Below are positions 1 to 10,267 of a stretch of 64,000 bases of DNA, piece by piece. Under the pieces are notes generated by a model that saw only the letters and a program-made list of their open reading frames with translations, was not told where the DNA came from and searched no databases. The DNA comes from Bifiguratus adelaidae (lineage: Eukaryota; Mucoromycota; Endogonomycetes; Endogonales). The translations under genes were made by a program, and so were the position numbers. The DNA is taken from assembly GCA_002261195.1 (NCBI GenBank), contig MVBO01000005.1, forward strand, positions 201,162-265,161. Direction: 5' to 3'. Each line of letters starts with the position of its first letter. The stretch's first letter is position 1.

Positions 1-111
1 AGAGCGGTGTCGCTCCCGCTCGGAATAATGGCGATGGTGTCACTTGCGCGCGTTGGCTCGCATGAGCAGCTCCTGCAATGACAGATCAACATGCCATTCC
101 TTTCTGGGCTT

Positions 112-1653
112 TTACGGCGACCTACTTGTCTGCGGCGTGCCATAAGATGCGCGCAGAGATGCGTCAAACGTTGGGGTATTTGCAGATATTCCTGATGCTT
201 TGCTTGAAGAATTCAGGGATGTCCGAGAGGCGATGCCGGTCTTGCTCATGAGTCGTTGAGCTGCGGGAGATAGAGTGACATCGCCAGCGCTAAAGATGGA
301 GTGAGTCCATTAGAATACAGGCCACACAATGCTCACCGATGGCTGGATGTAGCAGCCGCAGCTTTTCGACGCAGACTTTGGGAGGCCTTGTCGGAAAGTC
401 GCTTGGCTAGCTCGTCACGTCTAGATGTTGGTGGCAACCGAAATTCGGGACCTATAAATTATATTCGCTCGTCGATCTCGCTGTGATCAGAAATTTACGT
501 ACCTGGTGTCTCCTCACCGCCTCTTATCAACATCGGCGTGCCTTCAATGGTACCCCACGTCATGAGCGGTGTATCCATGGAAGAAGGATCGATTGTCGGT
601 GTCTGCTCCACATATTTGTAGCCTCTGATGGTGGGGGTATCACTCGATGTCTCTGAGGCTACCAAAAGGTGCAACCCATTGAGTATGACATCTGTAACAA
701 ACCGCAAGCAGCGATCTTACCTGCAATATCTCGCCACGGGGTCACGAAACCTTTTTGCAGATTCTCCATAGACGGCGCCATTTTCGCTCCCGCGATCTCT
801 TCTGTGTCTTTGTCCAATGAGGTGTTGTGATAGACGATGGCTTTTTCTTCGCCGCGAACAACTTTGTCTCCGTCATGCTGATAGGATGTTTGCGGATGAT
901 ACATGAGCGTGTTTTGAGCCTTGAATTTCCAAGTGTTCACTCCCGCTTTGCGCGTATCTGGAGCCGCCATCGACGTTGATCCTCCATCGGTCAGCAATTT
1001 GTCCTCTGAGGCGGGTCCCTCGAGTCGCAATTGATGGGTTTCCTTGTCGTATAGCCATTTGTAATTGTCTCTCTTTCGCTGATTGACCTTTTCGATGAGA
1101 TCGAGAAATGACGCATTGTCTTCACTACATGGAAATGAGTAAACATCATCTGCGTACAAGGCCGATGTTCGGCTACGGCTCACCTTGTATACTTGTTTTG
1201 AAACTGATCTAGAGAGAGATTAAGATCTACTTTATGTGCCAAATCATCCGAAGGTTGACTCTTGGGCCGTCCGGAGCGCGTAGAGTAAGGCGTACTTCGG
1301 ACGCCTCGCGGAGTTGCACTAGCCTTGCCTGTTTGCTCTTTTTTGCCCTTTGACTTTTGGCCGGCGAGTTCGGCAAGCTTCGCGGCTGCTGACTGTAGAC
1401 GGACAAGGTCACCTTTTTCATAGGCGTCAAGGTATTCTTGTTGAGCTTTTAGCTTGGTAAGGTTCGGAAAGAAGTCGCGCTCAATGATGTAGGATATGGC
1501 CTCCACATAAGTGTCTTCGTCGAGTATATGCTGTTTGGTTATTTTTGACTGTTGATAGCGCCCGGAAGTGTCTGGCTTGATGAGCGCCTGCGACGATGCC
1601 ACCGGTGTACGTCCTTCGGCCATATTCGTGCTATCCGGCGCGGTCCGAATCAC
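112..1653 (-). CDS. ESS2: ESS2/DGCR14 (ES2) splicing-associated protein
   Basis: ES2-family nuclear protein, known to associate with the catalytic-stage spliceosome. Five exons join in frame: 1184-1653, 721-1124, 503-658, 337-451 and 112-289, giving 440 residues. Exon 1 holds the family start LDEDTYVEAISYIIERDFFP and a KLKAQQEYLDAYE helix. The first junction rebuilds NKYTSEDNASF, and exon 3 holds TPLMTWGTIEGTP, both diagnostic. Exon 4 begins GPEFRLPP, and exon 5 ends with Ser/Thr-rich SPAAQRLM and LRASYGTPQTSRSP before TAA at 112-114. Introns are 47-62 nt with GTGAGC, GTAAGA and GTACGT donors. The first Met is used as start; a second Met lies 10 codons downstream. The gene is divergent from the RPA-like gene. 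Family assignment is firm. Confidence 0.92.
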
Positions 1654-1987
1654 GTCGCGATCGCTCCCAGACGACCTTGCTCACACCAAAAGCACTATAC
1701 AACGTCGACGTAGTAGGCCAGGTTTGTGCACAGATCAGTTGACTCCACAGGTGTTACAGCAACTGTAAGAATAGAAAGGCTAGTTTAAACACAGTCTTTT
1801 ATTGAGTAGACCACTGCTTTACAAAAACAACGCTTGACATATTGACCAGCACTCCTTGTTGCATCTTGCTCTCAAAGAATACTAGAGCGAAAGCAAGTGT
1901 CAATACATTGGCTTCACACAAACCCATCCAACCCAAGATGCAACAACACGAGTCAGATAATACATGCAATAAATCTTTTAAATCCAC
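1654..1987. other. ESS2 / RPA-like divergent intergenic region
   Basis: Between the ESS2 start and the first supported coding sequence of the RPA-like gene. It should contain both promoters and probably the missing first exon(s) of the RPA-like gene, for which CTTTCAG near 1994-2000 is a possible acceptor. Small ORFs on both strands resemble nothing I recognise. Confidence 0.4.
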
Positions 1988-2744
1988 ATGGTTCTTTCAG
2001 AACAGGTCTGTGGTAAAAACGTACTCATCATCCGTGTAGAAGCGTCTCCAAGTTCCCGAGAACCCCAACGCTTACCTGTTCAACAAGCCAACAAAAAACA
2101 AGATGCAAGAGAAACAAGGCCCAGCCAAGCTTCCTATATACGCAAAATTTTTGTTGTGTCGTCATCGATTGACCATGCTCACGCGTCGATGATTGTGCAA
2201 GTCACTCATGTCAACTTGAAAAGTATAGTGTAGGTCTACATGCATACCCGAGGAAAAGGAGACCTATACTGAGTCGCCAATAGGTCATACAACTGCGCCA
2301 TTTGTGCCGCAAAACTCATCTCACCATCGTCGGAGACGTCCTCAGGGGATACAGGACCGCGTTTCTACTGTCCACAATGCCGTAGAACGGTAGAGTACAC
2401 GTCCGATAACTTTTCAGCGTCCTTTCGACTTGCTTTCACGGTCAGAGAAGCATGTACACCCGTTGCTCATACCCTCGTCGCGTTTGATGACATTGCCGAA
2501 AAAGTCATTGGCTGTAGTGCCCTAGAATGGGAACAGCGCGTTCGCATGCACCCAGAAACCATCCAGCTCATGTCTAATCAATTGCGAGGTGCATGGTTCA
2601 GAGTCACATTACGAACCAAGCGTAGAGTCAAGAAGGTAGGCGTGGGCAAACCAACGACCATGTGACATCGGCTCATTTCTCTATCCATAGCATGCCCATC
2701 TCATCCCAGATCGTATCATTGCCACCCTCACCCGCTTGCAATGA
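1988..2744 (+). CDS. RPA1-like zinc-ribbon/OB-fold protein (5' end unresolved)
   Basis: The 3' part of a gene resembling the C-terminal ssDNA-binding domain of replication protein A large subunit, or its meiotic relative MEIOB. Three exons are convincing: one ending at 2222, then 2274-2635 and 2691-2744. The first junction gives QVTHVNLKIANRSYNCAIC. A C-x2-C...C-x2-C zinc ribbon follows (YNCAIC, then FYCPQC), then FRLAFTVREA, VAFDDIAEKVIG and FRVTLRTKRR, in the strand order of RPA1's last OB fold. The C terminus is IATLTRLQ. Only about 330 bp separate 1988 from the divergent ESS2 start, so a full four-OB RPA1 cannot fit. The first exon(s) are not resolved, and the ATG at 1988 is only a placeholder. 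Function in replication, repair or meiosis is inferred from the fold. Confidence 0.6.
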
Positions 2745-2834
2745 CTTCTATTGGTGCATTTTCGAGAATTAGATTTTAATTCATTAGAAACAAAAAAAAC
2801 TTTTCTGAACAACAAACTCCTGTCGGCCGCATTC

Positions 2835-2881
2835 CCTTCTCTCTCTTTCTCTCTTTCTCTTTTCTCTTCGTCCTACAACTT
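2835..2881 (+). promoter_or_regulatory. Pyrimidine-rich leader of SSB
   Basis: An almost uninterrupted CT run (CTCTCTTTCTCT repeats) ends about 10 nt before the SSB start codon at 2891. Pyrimidine tracts directly upstream of the start are typical of strongly expressed fungal housekeeping genes, often marking the transcription start or a translational leader. The role here is inferred from position and composition. Confidence 0.5.
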
Positions 2882-2890
2882 TTTATTGCA

Positions 2891-3638
2891 ATGGCCGAAG
2901 AATACAACGGTGCTATCGGTATCGATCTCGGTACTACGTACTCTTGTGTCGCTGTTTGGTAAGTCTAGTGCTGATCAGCTTACGGTGGCTTTCGACGTAC
3001 CTGCATAAAACGTGCTCGTGTTGATGGGCACATAATGCTATGGATATAGGACGTCGGTGCCGTGAACTGAGCGAGTACAAGGTGGACTGTAACTGATCTC
3101 AAACGTTTTGTCGACAGGGAATCTGAACGCGTCGAGATCATTGCCAACGAGCAAGGTAACCGCACCACCCCTTCCTATGTTGCCTTCTCTGAGTCTGAGC
3201 GCCTCATTGGTGATGCCGCCAAGAACCAGGCTGCCATGAACCCCAAGAACACCATCTTCGATGCCAAGCGTCTCATCGGTCGTCGTTTCGATGATCCTGA
3301 GGTGAAGTCCGACATGAAGCACTGGCCCTTCACTGTCATTGAGGAAGAGGGTGCTCCTTACATCCAAGTCGAGTACCAAGGCGAGACCAAGAAGTTCTCT
3401 CCTCAAGGTATGTCAAAAATGTCGATCGTTTTCATTCTCTTTCGGGGGCTAAAAATATTATTGTTTAGAAATCTCTTCCATGGTCCTCATCAAGATGAAG
3501 GAAATTGCTGAGGCTAAACTCGGCAAGACCGTCAAGAAGGCCGTCATCACCGTTCCTGCCTACTTCAATGACTCTCAACGTCAAGCCACCAAGGACGCCG
3601 GTGTCATCTCCGGCATGGAAATCCTCCGTATCATCAAC

Positions 3639-3670
<32 letters not shown>

Positions 3671-4961
3671 AGACTCCAAGACCCAAGCCGAGAAGAACGT
3701 TCTCATTTTCGATCTTGGTGGTGGTACTTTCGATGTGTCCCTTTTGACCATTTCTGGCGGTGTTTTCGCCGTCAAGGCCACCGCCGGTGACACTCACTTG
3801 GGTGGTGAAGACTTCGACAACACCCTCGTCAACCACTTCACTCAAGAGTTCAAGCGCAAGCACAAGAAGGACATCTCTGGTGATTCTCGTGCCGTCCGTC
3901 GTCTCCGTACTGCCTGTGAGCGTGCCAAGAGAACTCTCTCTTCCTTGACTCAAACCTCCATTGAGGTCGACTCTCTCTTCGAGGGTGTTGACTTCCAAAC
4001 TAACATCACCCGTGCCAAATTTGAGGAGCTCAACTCCAACCACTTCAACGGTACTTTGGAACCCGTCCGCCGTGTCCTCAAGGACGCCAAGATGGAGAAG
4101 AAGGATATTGCCGAGATTGTCTTGGTGGGTGGCTCTACTCGTATCCCCAAGATCCAATCCCTCCTTCAAGAGTTCTTTGACGGAAAGGAGCTCAACAAGT
4201 CCATCAACCCTGATGAGGCTGTCGCTTACGGTGCTGCCGTTCAAGCCGCCGTCTTGACCAACCAAGCCGGCAACGAAAAGACCCAAGATCTTCTTCTCTT
4301 GGACGTCGTCCCTCTCTCTCTCGGTATCGAGATGCAAGGTGGCATCATGGCCGTCGTCGTTCCCCGTAACACTCCCATCCCCGCTCAAAAATCCAAGATC
4401 TTCACAACCACCGTTGATGGTCAAACACAAGTCACATTCCCAGTTTACGAAGGAGAGCGTTTGATGACAAAGGAGAACAACTTGCTCGGAGAATTCGAAC
4501 TCTCTGGCATTCCTCCTATGCCCCGTGGTCAACCCGAGCTTCTGTGTACCTTTGACTTGGATGCCAACGGTATCCTCAAGGTCACCGCTCAAGACAAGGC
4601 TACTGGTCGCAAGGCCAACATCACCATCTCCAACTCTGCTGGTCGCCTTTCCGCTGCCGAGATTGAGCGTATGATCAAGGACGCCGAGCAATTCGCTGAT
4701 GTCGACAAGAAGAAGGAGGAGACCGTCCAAGCTCGTCAAGAATTGGAGAACTACGTTTACCAGATCGAGTCCACCATGAACGAGCCCAACATTTCCATGA
4801 AGATGAAGCGTGGTGATAAGAATGCCATTGAGGAAGCTTTGGCTGAGGCCATGGAATTCCTCGACATCAACGCTGAGGGCGCCGACAAGGACAACATCAA
4901 GGGTGCCGAAAAGAAATTGAAGCGCGCTGTCACCCGCGCTTTTGCCCACCTTTCTCGATAA
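2891..4961 (+). CDS. SSB1: Ribosome-associated Hsp70 chaperone, SSB type
   Basis: Cytosolic Hsp70 that binds nascent chains at the ribosome with the RAC co-chaperone. Exons 2891-2958, 3118-3407 and 3469-4961 give 616 residues, matching yeast Ssb (613) rather than Ssa (about 640). The N-terminal ATPase domain shows [27 protein letters not shown] and [11 protein letters not shown], followed by the substrate domain. SSB-type marks are [20 protein letters not shown], the [15 protein letters not shown] stretch and a C terminus ending AHLSR. The EEVD tail of SSA is absent, as expected for SSB. Codon use is strongly biased to C-ending codons plus CAA, AAG and GAG, fitting high expression. The two introns split codons for Trp and Glu. 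Confidence 0.95.
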
Positions 4962-5105
4962 ATTACTCGTTGACCGAGATGGAAAAGGGAATCATGATTT
5001 TTTGCATCTCCACGTTCATATTACTCTTTTTCTTTTCATCTGTTAGAATATATACAGTTGAGCAAAATACATCCAGTTTTGCATGCATCACTGTTCACTA
5101 TCGCT

Positions 5106-5537
5106 CTACAGATTCTCCTGGTCGGGATGATCACCCGCAGCCATCAGGTCAGGCTTCTCCAAGGCCTCTTCAAATGCTTGAGCATTCTTGTCTGTCTTGT
5201 TGCGTCCATGCAACATTTCCTCCTCATCTGCATCCTGTGGAATTAAATTCTGAGCCTTGGCTGCGTGAATCGCGTGACGATCCATTTCGGTGGCAAAACC
5301 CTCTCCAGTCTGCCGATTGTAATTGAGCGACGAAGCTCCACCTGCACTCGCCTGTACCTCTTGACCCACAAGATCGGCATCATTGGCCGTGGCCGACTTT
5401 TGCGTTACACCGCCTGAAGCAGCCACAGGAGCATCATCCTGAGACCATGGATTGGTCTGTTCAGGTGCCGCAGAGGCATAAGATGTAGGCTGTCCTTCAA
5501 TCGCAGCTGTTGCTTGTCCTTGTTGATAAGCAGACAT
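5106..5537 (-). CDS. Small acidic protein of unknown function
   Basis: An uninterrupted frame of 143 residues from ATG at 5537 (MSAYQQGQATAAIEGQ). I do not recognise it. The first half is rich in Ala, Gln, Ser and Thr and looks disordered. The second half is acidic and charged, with a possible helix around DEEEMLHGRNKTDKNAQAFE and an acidic end (HPDQENL). There is no signal peptide or membrane segment. It converges on SSB with about 145 bp between stops. Codon use resembles the neighbouring genes, and no intron is evident. It may be a small fungal-specific protein. Confidence 0.6.
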   Translation of the reverse strand: MSAYQQGQATAAIEGQPTSYASAAPEQTNPWSQDDAPVAASGGVTQKSATANDADLVGQEVQASAGGASSLNYNRQTGEGFATEMDRHAIHAAKAQNLIPQDADEEEMLHGRNKTDKNAQAFEEALEKPDLMAAGDHPDQENL

Positions 5538-6069
5538 GATGAATAGCAAGATAGGATAGGCATTGCCCTTTTATATACACGAAAATGCGCTGGACAATCT
5601 GAAATTGCATCATTGGCGCGAAACAGAGTTGCTGAATTTGGACAATGTGCCAAGTTGGGGGAGGGTTATGTCAGGCGACGTGTGGTGCTTATTTGGACTG
5701 TTGTTAAAGGAAAAGGCCGAAAAGGGGGATGAAACACAGGCTCACTCGTGCTTAGTGATACCTGCCAATCTCATGGTTTCCGAGTACAATGAGTGTGAAT
5801 CTTTGTGTCGATGCTTTCCAATCACCAAAATATATTTATATACACATATATACGTATATACCTTGGTGCTTAACCATGCTCCAAGACCTCTTTCATGTTA
5901 TCCAGACTCGCCAGTCTATCCCTCTGTATATCACCTATAGACAATGCCCCATCCATGGCTCTTTGCTGACATAATGACCCTACGACCAACTGCAACCTGA
6001 TCTTTCACGTGATGCGAGTTTCGAGAAGCCTTGGTCTGTCTTTCTTTGCTTCCCCGCCTTTCTGTCAGC
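5538..6069. other. Divergent upstream region, acidic protein / PEX5
   Basis: About 530 bp between two divergent start codons. It contains an AT-rich alternating stretch at 5826-5862 (TATATTTATATACACATATA-like) that could hold TATA-type elements for either gene. The small ORFs here have no recognisable similarity. No RNA gene was seen. Confidence 0.4.
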
Positions 6070-8411
6070 ATGTCCATGTCACAGTTGGTCGACGGGGCAG
6101 ACTGTGGTCCAGTAAACCCGCTGAATGGGTTGATGAAACAGTTTTCACAGGATAGAAGTTTGCAGCAAGATCGCATAGCATCGACTTCTCGACATCAGGT
6201 ATTTGCTGCGACAAGGTTGCATACAGGGCTCTGACACCGCTTGCAGCCTTCATTTAGAAACCGTGGCAAGGCTCCAGCACATCATGAATTGGAGGTATGA
6301 TAAAGAATGCTGATATGTCTCGGCGACGGATATTGACGCAAAGATATAGTTTGCCGAAGAGTTTCATCGGCAAGTGACCGGATCTCAGATACCTCACTCG
6401 CAAGAGTTTGATGCGGTGCTCAACCGTATGGATACGCTACGACTGGGCGCTCCTCCATTGCACGCATCCCCAGCTGGAGATTGGTCACAAGATTTCTTGA
6501 ATGCTTCGCCACAAGTTGGTAAACCTGATTTGATGGTAGATCCGAGTCAGTATGAGGAGTTTAACCGCATTTTTAAGGATGCTTCACGTGCTGGTGAGTA
6601 GAAAAGGCGAACTATGCGTCAGATTGTGTCTCACGCTTGATGATAGATGGCTGGGTTGGTGAATTTACTCAGTACAATCCGCCGCCAATGATGAATCAAC
6701 TCGATCACCATGACGTTAAGGCGTTCAATGAGGCATTTGAGCAAGCGGAGCAGACTGCCAATTGGGAGAAAGAATTTGCAGCTTTAGAAGGTCAAGGTAG
6801 CTGGGCAGACGAATTCGCAGCGCAAGAAAAGAGCGATATTGTTGTAGGCGACGAAAAGGAGGCGCTCAGATTGACAGCCGGCAAGCTACTAAATTCCGTC
6901 AGCAACTCCGACAATCCCAAATTCAAAAACTCGCAATTCATGGCTTTTATGCAAAAGCTGCGGGATAACGAGGTGGAAATTGAGGGTCAGAAAGTAGTGC
7001 CAGGCAAGGGAAAAGTCGGAGAAGACTGGGCCGCCGAGTTCCAAGGGACCCAAGCGCATACACGCGGTGGTGACTGGGCTACGGAGTTTGGACACCAGCA
7101 ATTGGATCATCGGTCGGAACCCATCCAAAACAACGATTGGGCAACGGAATTTCAAAGTGCGGTATCCAAAGATTCTGTCCATGACCATGATTGGGTGACA
7201 GACTTTGCTCGGGATATGGGGCTCACCGATCGGTATGAGATGGGCAAAGGCGACGAACTCAACGACTGGGTCAGTCAGTATCGACAGAATATTGAACATT
7301 TGCGTACTGCGCAAGACACCGAATGGGATAGCATGCAGAAGGACTGGGAAAAGTACAGCCCTGACAAAGGACTAGGTTATCGTGCTGATGCTCCCGAGTA
7401 TGCAACCTACCAATTTACTTCCGACAATCCTTTCCTGAACATGACTCCAGCTCAACTCGACAAGACGCTACAGTCGGCACAGGAAAACATGCATCTGGCT
7501 GAAAGCATACTTGCTTTGGAAGCCAAGCTTCAACTCGATCCACAAGATGCCACATCATGGTTTTCACTAGGCGTCAAGCAACAGGAAAATGAGCGTGATG
7601 GAGCCGCTATTGCCGCCCTCCGACGCAGTCTCGAGCTGGATTCTTCCCTGAATGACGCTTGGCTCAGTCTAGCAGTGTCCTATGTCAATGAAAATTGTCG
7701 AGCCGACGCTTACGACGCTCTACACGCCTGGATCATCCACCATCCCATCTATTCCTCCCTTCCTGCCACCAAAGGCAAGCAAACTGTATCATCTGCAGAC
7801 CGACATCAGCATATTACAAATTTCTTTTTGGAAGCCGCACGCTCCCAATCGGCCGACAACATGGATCCAGACGTACAAGTTGGTCTTGGCGTTTTGTTCA
7901 ACGTGTCGGAAGAATACGACAAGGCCATTGACTGTTTCCGTGCCGCTCTAGAATCTAGACCTACCGATTATCTCCTCTGGAACAAGTTGGGTGCTACATT
8001 GGCCAATTCACGGGACACTCAACACGCGATCGAAGCTTACTTTGAAGCTCTGTCCATCAACCCATCCTATATTCGCGCTCGATACAATTTAGCCATTTCA
8101 TGCATCAACATGGAACAACACAAGGAAGCCGCCGAACATCTCTTGCACGCCCTAAGTCTACAGGGACGGGAAGATCAGGACATGTCTGGTCGTAAATTGA
8201 GGGATTCCTTTGGTGAGGAGCGTGTGGTGGGTGTCATGGGAGGTATGAGCGATAGTGTATGGGACGCCTTACGCATGGTGATGTTTATGTAAGTGAAACA
8301 TGATGCGGTTTGGATGACAAACTCATGCATCACAGGATGAACCGCTCCGACTTGGCCAATGAAGCCGAAGTACGCAACATCACGGCCTTTCGACGAGACT
8401 TTGAATTTTAA
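6070..8411 (+). CDS. PEX5: Peroxisomal targeting signal 1 receptor PEX5
   Basis: Cycling receptor that binds C-terminal SKL-type signals in the cytosol and docks cargo at the peroxisome. Exons 6070-6198, 6247-6294, 6350-6593, 6647-8288 and 8336-8411 give 712 residues. The N terminus carries GGADCG-type sequence with a conserved Cys (DGADCGPVNPL), the monoubiquitination site in the family, then QDRSLQQDR. Residues about 90-330 contain eight W-x3-F motifs (WSQDF, WVGEF, WEKEF, WADEF, WAAEF, WATEF twice, WVTDF) that bind PEX14/PEX13. TPR repeats follow, including PQDATSWFSLGVKQQENE, LWNKLGATLANS and ARYNLAISCINM. All four intron junctions preserve frame. The last exon encodes NEAEVRNITAFRRDFEF. 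Confidence 0.95.
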
Positions 8412-8534
8412 AGCATCAAAGGATAAAAAGATCATAAAGGAATGCAATTATTAGATGACTTGTGTACGATACGGATGGAGAGTTGCTATAGATTGACAAA
8501 TCTGGCGCAAATGCAAATGGCCCACGATTGGCTT

Positions 8535-9689
8535 TTAAACCAACTCCAACTAAGGACGGTTAGAGACAGCATGACAGGATGTCGTCTACTTACATAATTG
8601 CTGGGCGCGATGCCAAACTCTCCATTCGCCTTACGTGCCTGCCACCATTTGCCCTTATTATCCATGATTTCCAAAAGTTCACCCTTGGCGAACGAGAGCT
8701 CCTTGGGATCTTCTGGGTTCGCCTCATCTATACCAATATGAGCGAAATTGATCGAAAAGCGTCAGGTACTTACATGCATAAAGCGCCTTGGCCTTGAAGA
8801 GATATTGAGCATTAGGCACCACGTTGGGACTACCAGCGTCCTTGGGAAGTGCGTCATCTTCGGCCAATACCTTGCTATGGTCGTTCATGGGTACTGATTG
8901 AGGTGGGTATGGCGCGGGGCTTTCCATGCCAGGTGGAGGGAAGGTATGGTTCTGGTTTGCGAATCCTCCATAGTTGGGCGTGTAATGGCCATTGTTGGGA
9001 GGGAATGGATTGTTGTTTGAGTTGTAAGACATGTCGTGCTTGTTGCCAAAGCCTCCACCGGCTTGGCCCAAGATTCGGGTCGAAATGTAGGATTCCTCAG
9101 CCGATCCGAAGACAAAGACCCACACAAACTAGTGTCGTGGCAGTCAGGCATATTTGCGAGGACCACATGTCTGCTTACCTGCACAATGGCCATAAAGATG
9201 TAACCAGCGGCAATGGCTTGGCTTGCAGGAAACCCCACTCCAACAGATCCCGAGATCTGATAAGTCACGAAAGCAATACTTGCCGCAAGGTAAGTGAGGA
9301 CCTAGAACGTATGAGCATGTGAACCAAAGGCAGTTTTGCAGAGGTACATACCACCAAACGGTAGTGAGCAATGGTATCCGACATGACGACAAAGAGAACA
9401 CAGAGGTTGAGCAAGAGTTCTGCAAGGTCAAGGTGTCAGCGCTCGGTGAGCCGTGTGTCGTCAACGAGTACTTGCCATAAACGATGAGCCACCAGCTGAT
9501 CGAGGTTTGGAAGCCTACCCCGGCACATGTGCCGGCAAAAGCAATGATCCACCCAATCTAAACGAACGGTCATTAGCTGATGCTCCACAAGGACCCAGTC
9601 CTGTTGATAATGCTTACAAAAGCGAGAATCAGAGAGGACAAGAAGACCGGATTGCTCGTAACGAGCCCAACATCAAATCGGCCAGCCAT
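8535..9689 (-). CDS. SHO1: SHO1 osmosensor: four TM helices plus SH3 domain
   Basis: Plasma-membrane adaptor of the HOG and polarity MAP-kinase pathways; the SH3 domain recruits Pbs2. Seven exons (9618-9689, 9476-9557, 9352-9419, 9179-9301, 8774-9128, 8594-8727, 8535-8549) give 282 residues. Four hydrophobic segments ([58 protein letters not shown]) precede a Pro/Asn-rich linker. The SH3 domain runs from [20 protein letters not shown] through [20 protein letters not shown]. The intron after WWLIVY uses a GC donor (GCAAGT); no GT alternative keeps frame. The last exon is only 15 nt, giving LELV after SNY. If that intron is not spliced, the frame reads on for about 30 odd residues, so splicing is preferred. 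Confidence 0.92.
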
Positions 9690-10267
9690 CTTTTGCGAAC
9701 TATCGTTAGAGATGAGCTACACACCTCGTCAGTACCTAAATCCATTCGCTGCGCAAGCACTGACCTGTCTTTCTTCTGGATGCAAAGGAATGATGTCTGT
9801 AACAGGCTCCTGCAGAGCCCGAGAATGAAGGAATGTGCGGAAAGATGATTAAGGGGCTGGGCATGATAAAGTGTTCTATTCTTGTAACTGTTGTGTTCTT
9901 TAGGATACAGGAGAGGTTCAGAGCTTGCGCAGACAATGTGAAGTGACGATGCCTATGGTCTCTTGTGCATAGTGTGCTTTGGAACGAGGGGAAAATGGTG
10001 AAAGGATGCGGGAGGACCGGTTGTCGTCCGTTACGGTTTTGCAGCAACATGACCCCCTTTTGCAGGCTGCGTTCAGCGTGGCCAGTACATATACGCTCCG
10101 TGACCAGCTCTTGGGTCCAGGTCGAGCAGCAGTGGTTGGACGTTTGGGACGAGAAAGATGCTCGCAACAAAGATAGTCAATCACTAAACGCATCCATAGC
10201 AACCAGCCATGGTGGATGTAAAATACATCTCGAGCAAGCAGATTCAACAAGTATACTGACGAACGCT
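9690..10267. other. SHO1 upstream region, no gene seen
   Basis: A 578-bp gap between the SHO1 start codon and the photolyase stop codon, both on the minus strand. It should carry the SHO1 promoter and photolyase terminator. The ORFs found here overlap one another on both strands and have no family features. No RNA gene or repeat was recognised. Confidence 0.45.

Noticed and set aside
3669-4949. A 426-codon ORF antisense to SSB
   Set aside because: It lies wholly inside the Hsp70 coding strand's complement, arises from the strong codon bias there, and has no motif of its own.
5563-5940. A 125-codon plus-strand ORF between the acidic protein and PEX5
   Set aside because: It begins with a non-ATG codon, runs through AT-rich TATA-like sequence and has no family features.
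8486-8593. Read-through end of SHO1 after SNY
   Set aside because: It adds about 30 residues unlike any SH3 tail, whereas splicing to a 15-nt exon gives SNYLELV, matching SH3 ends.
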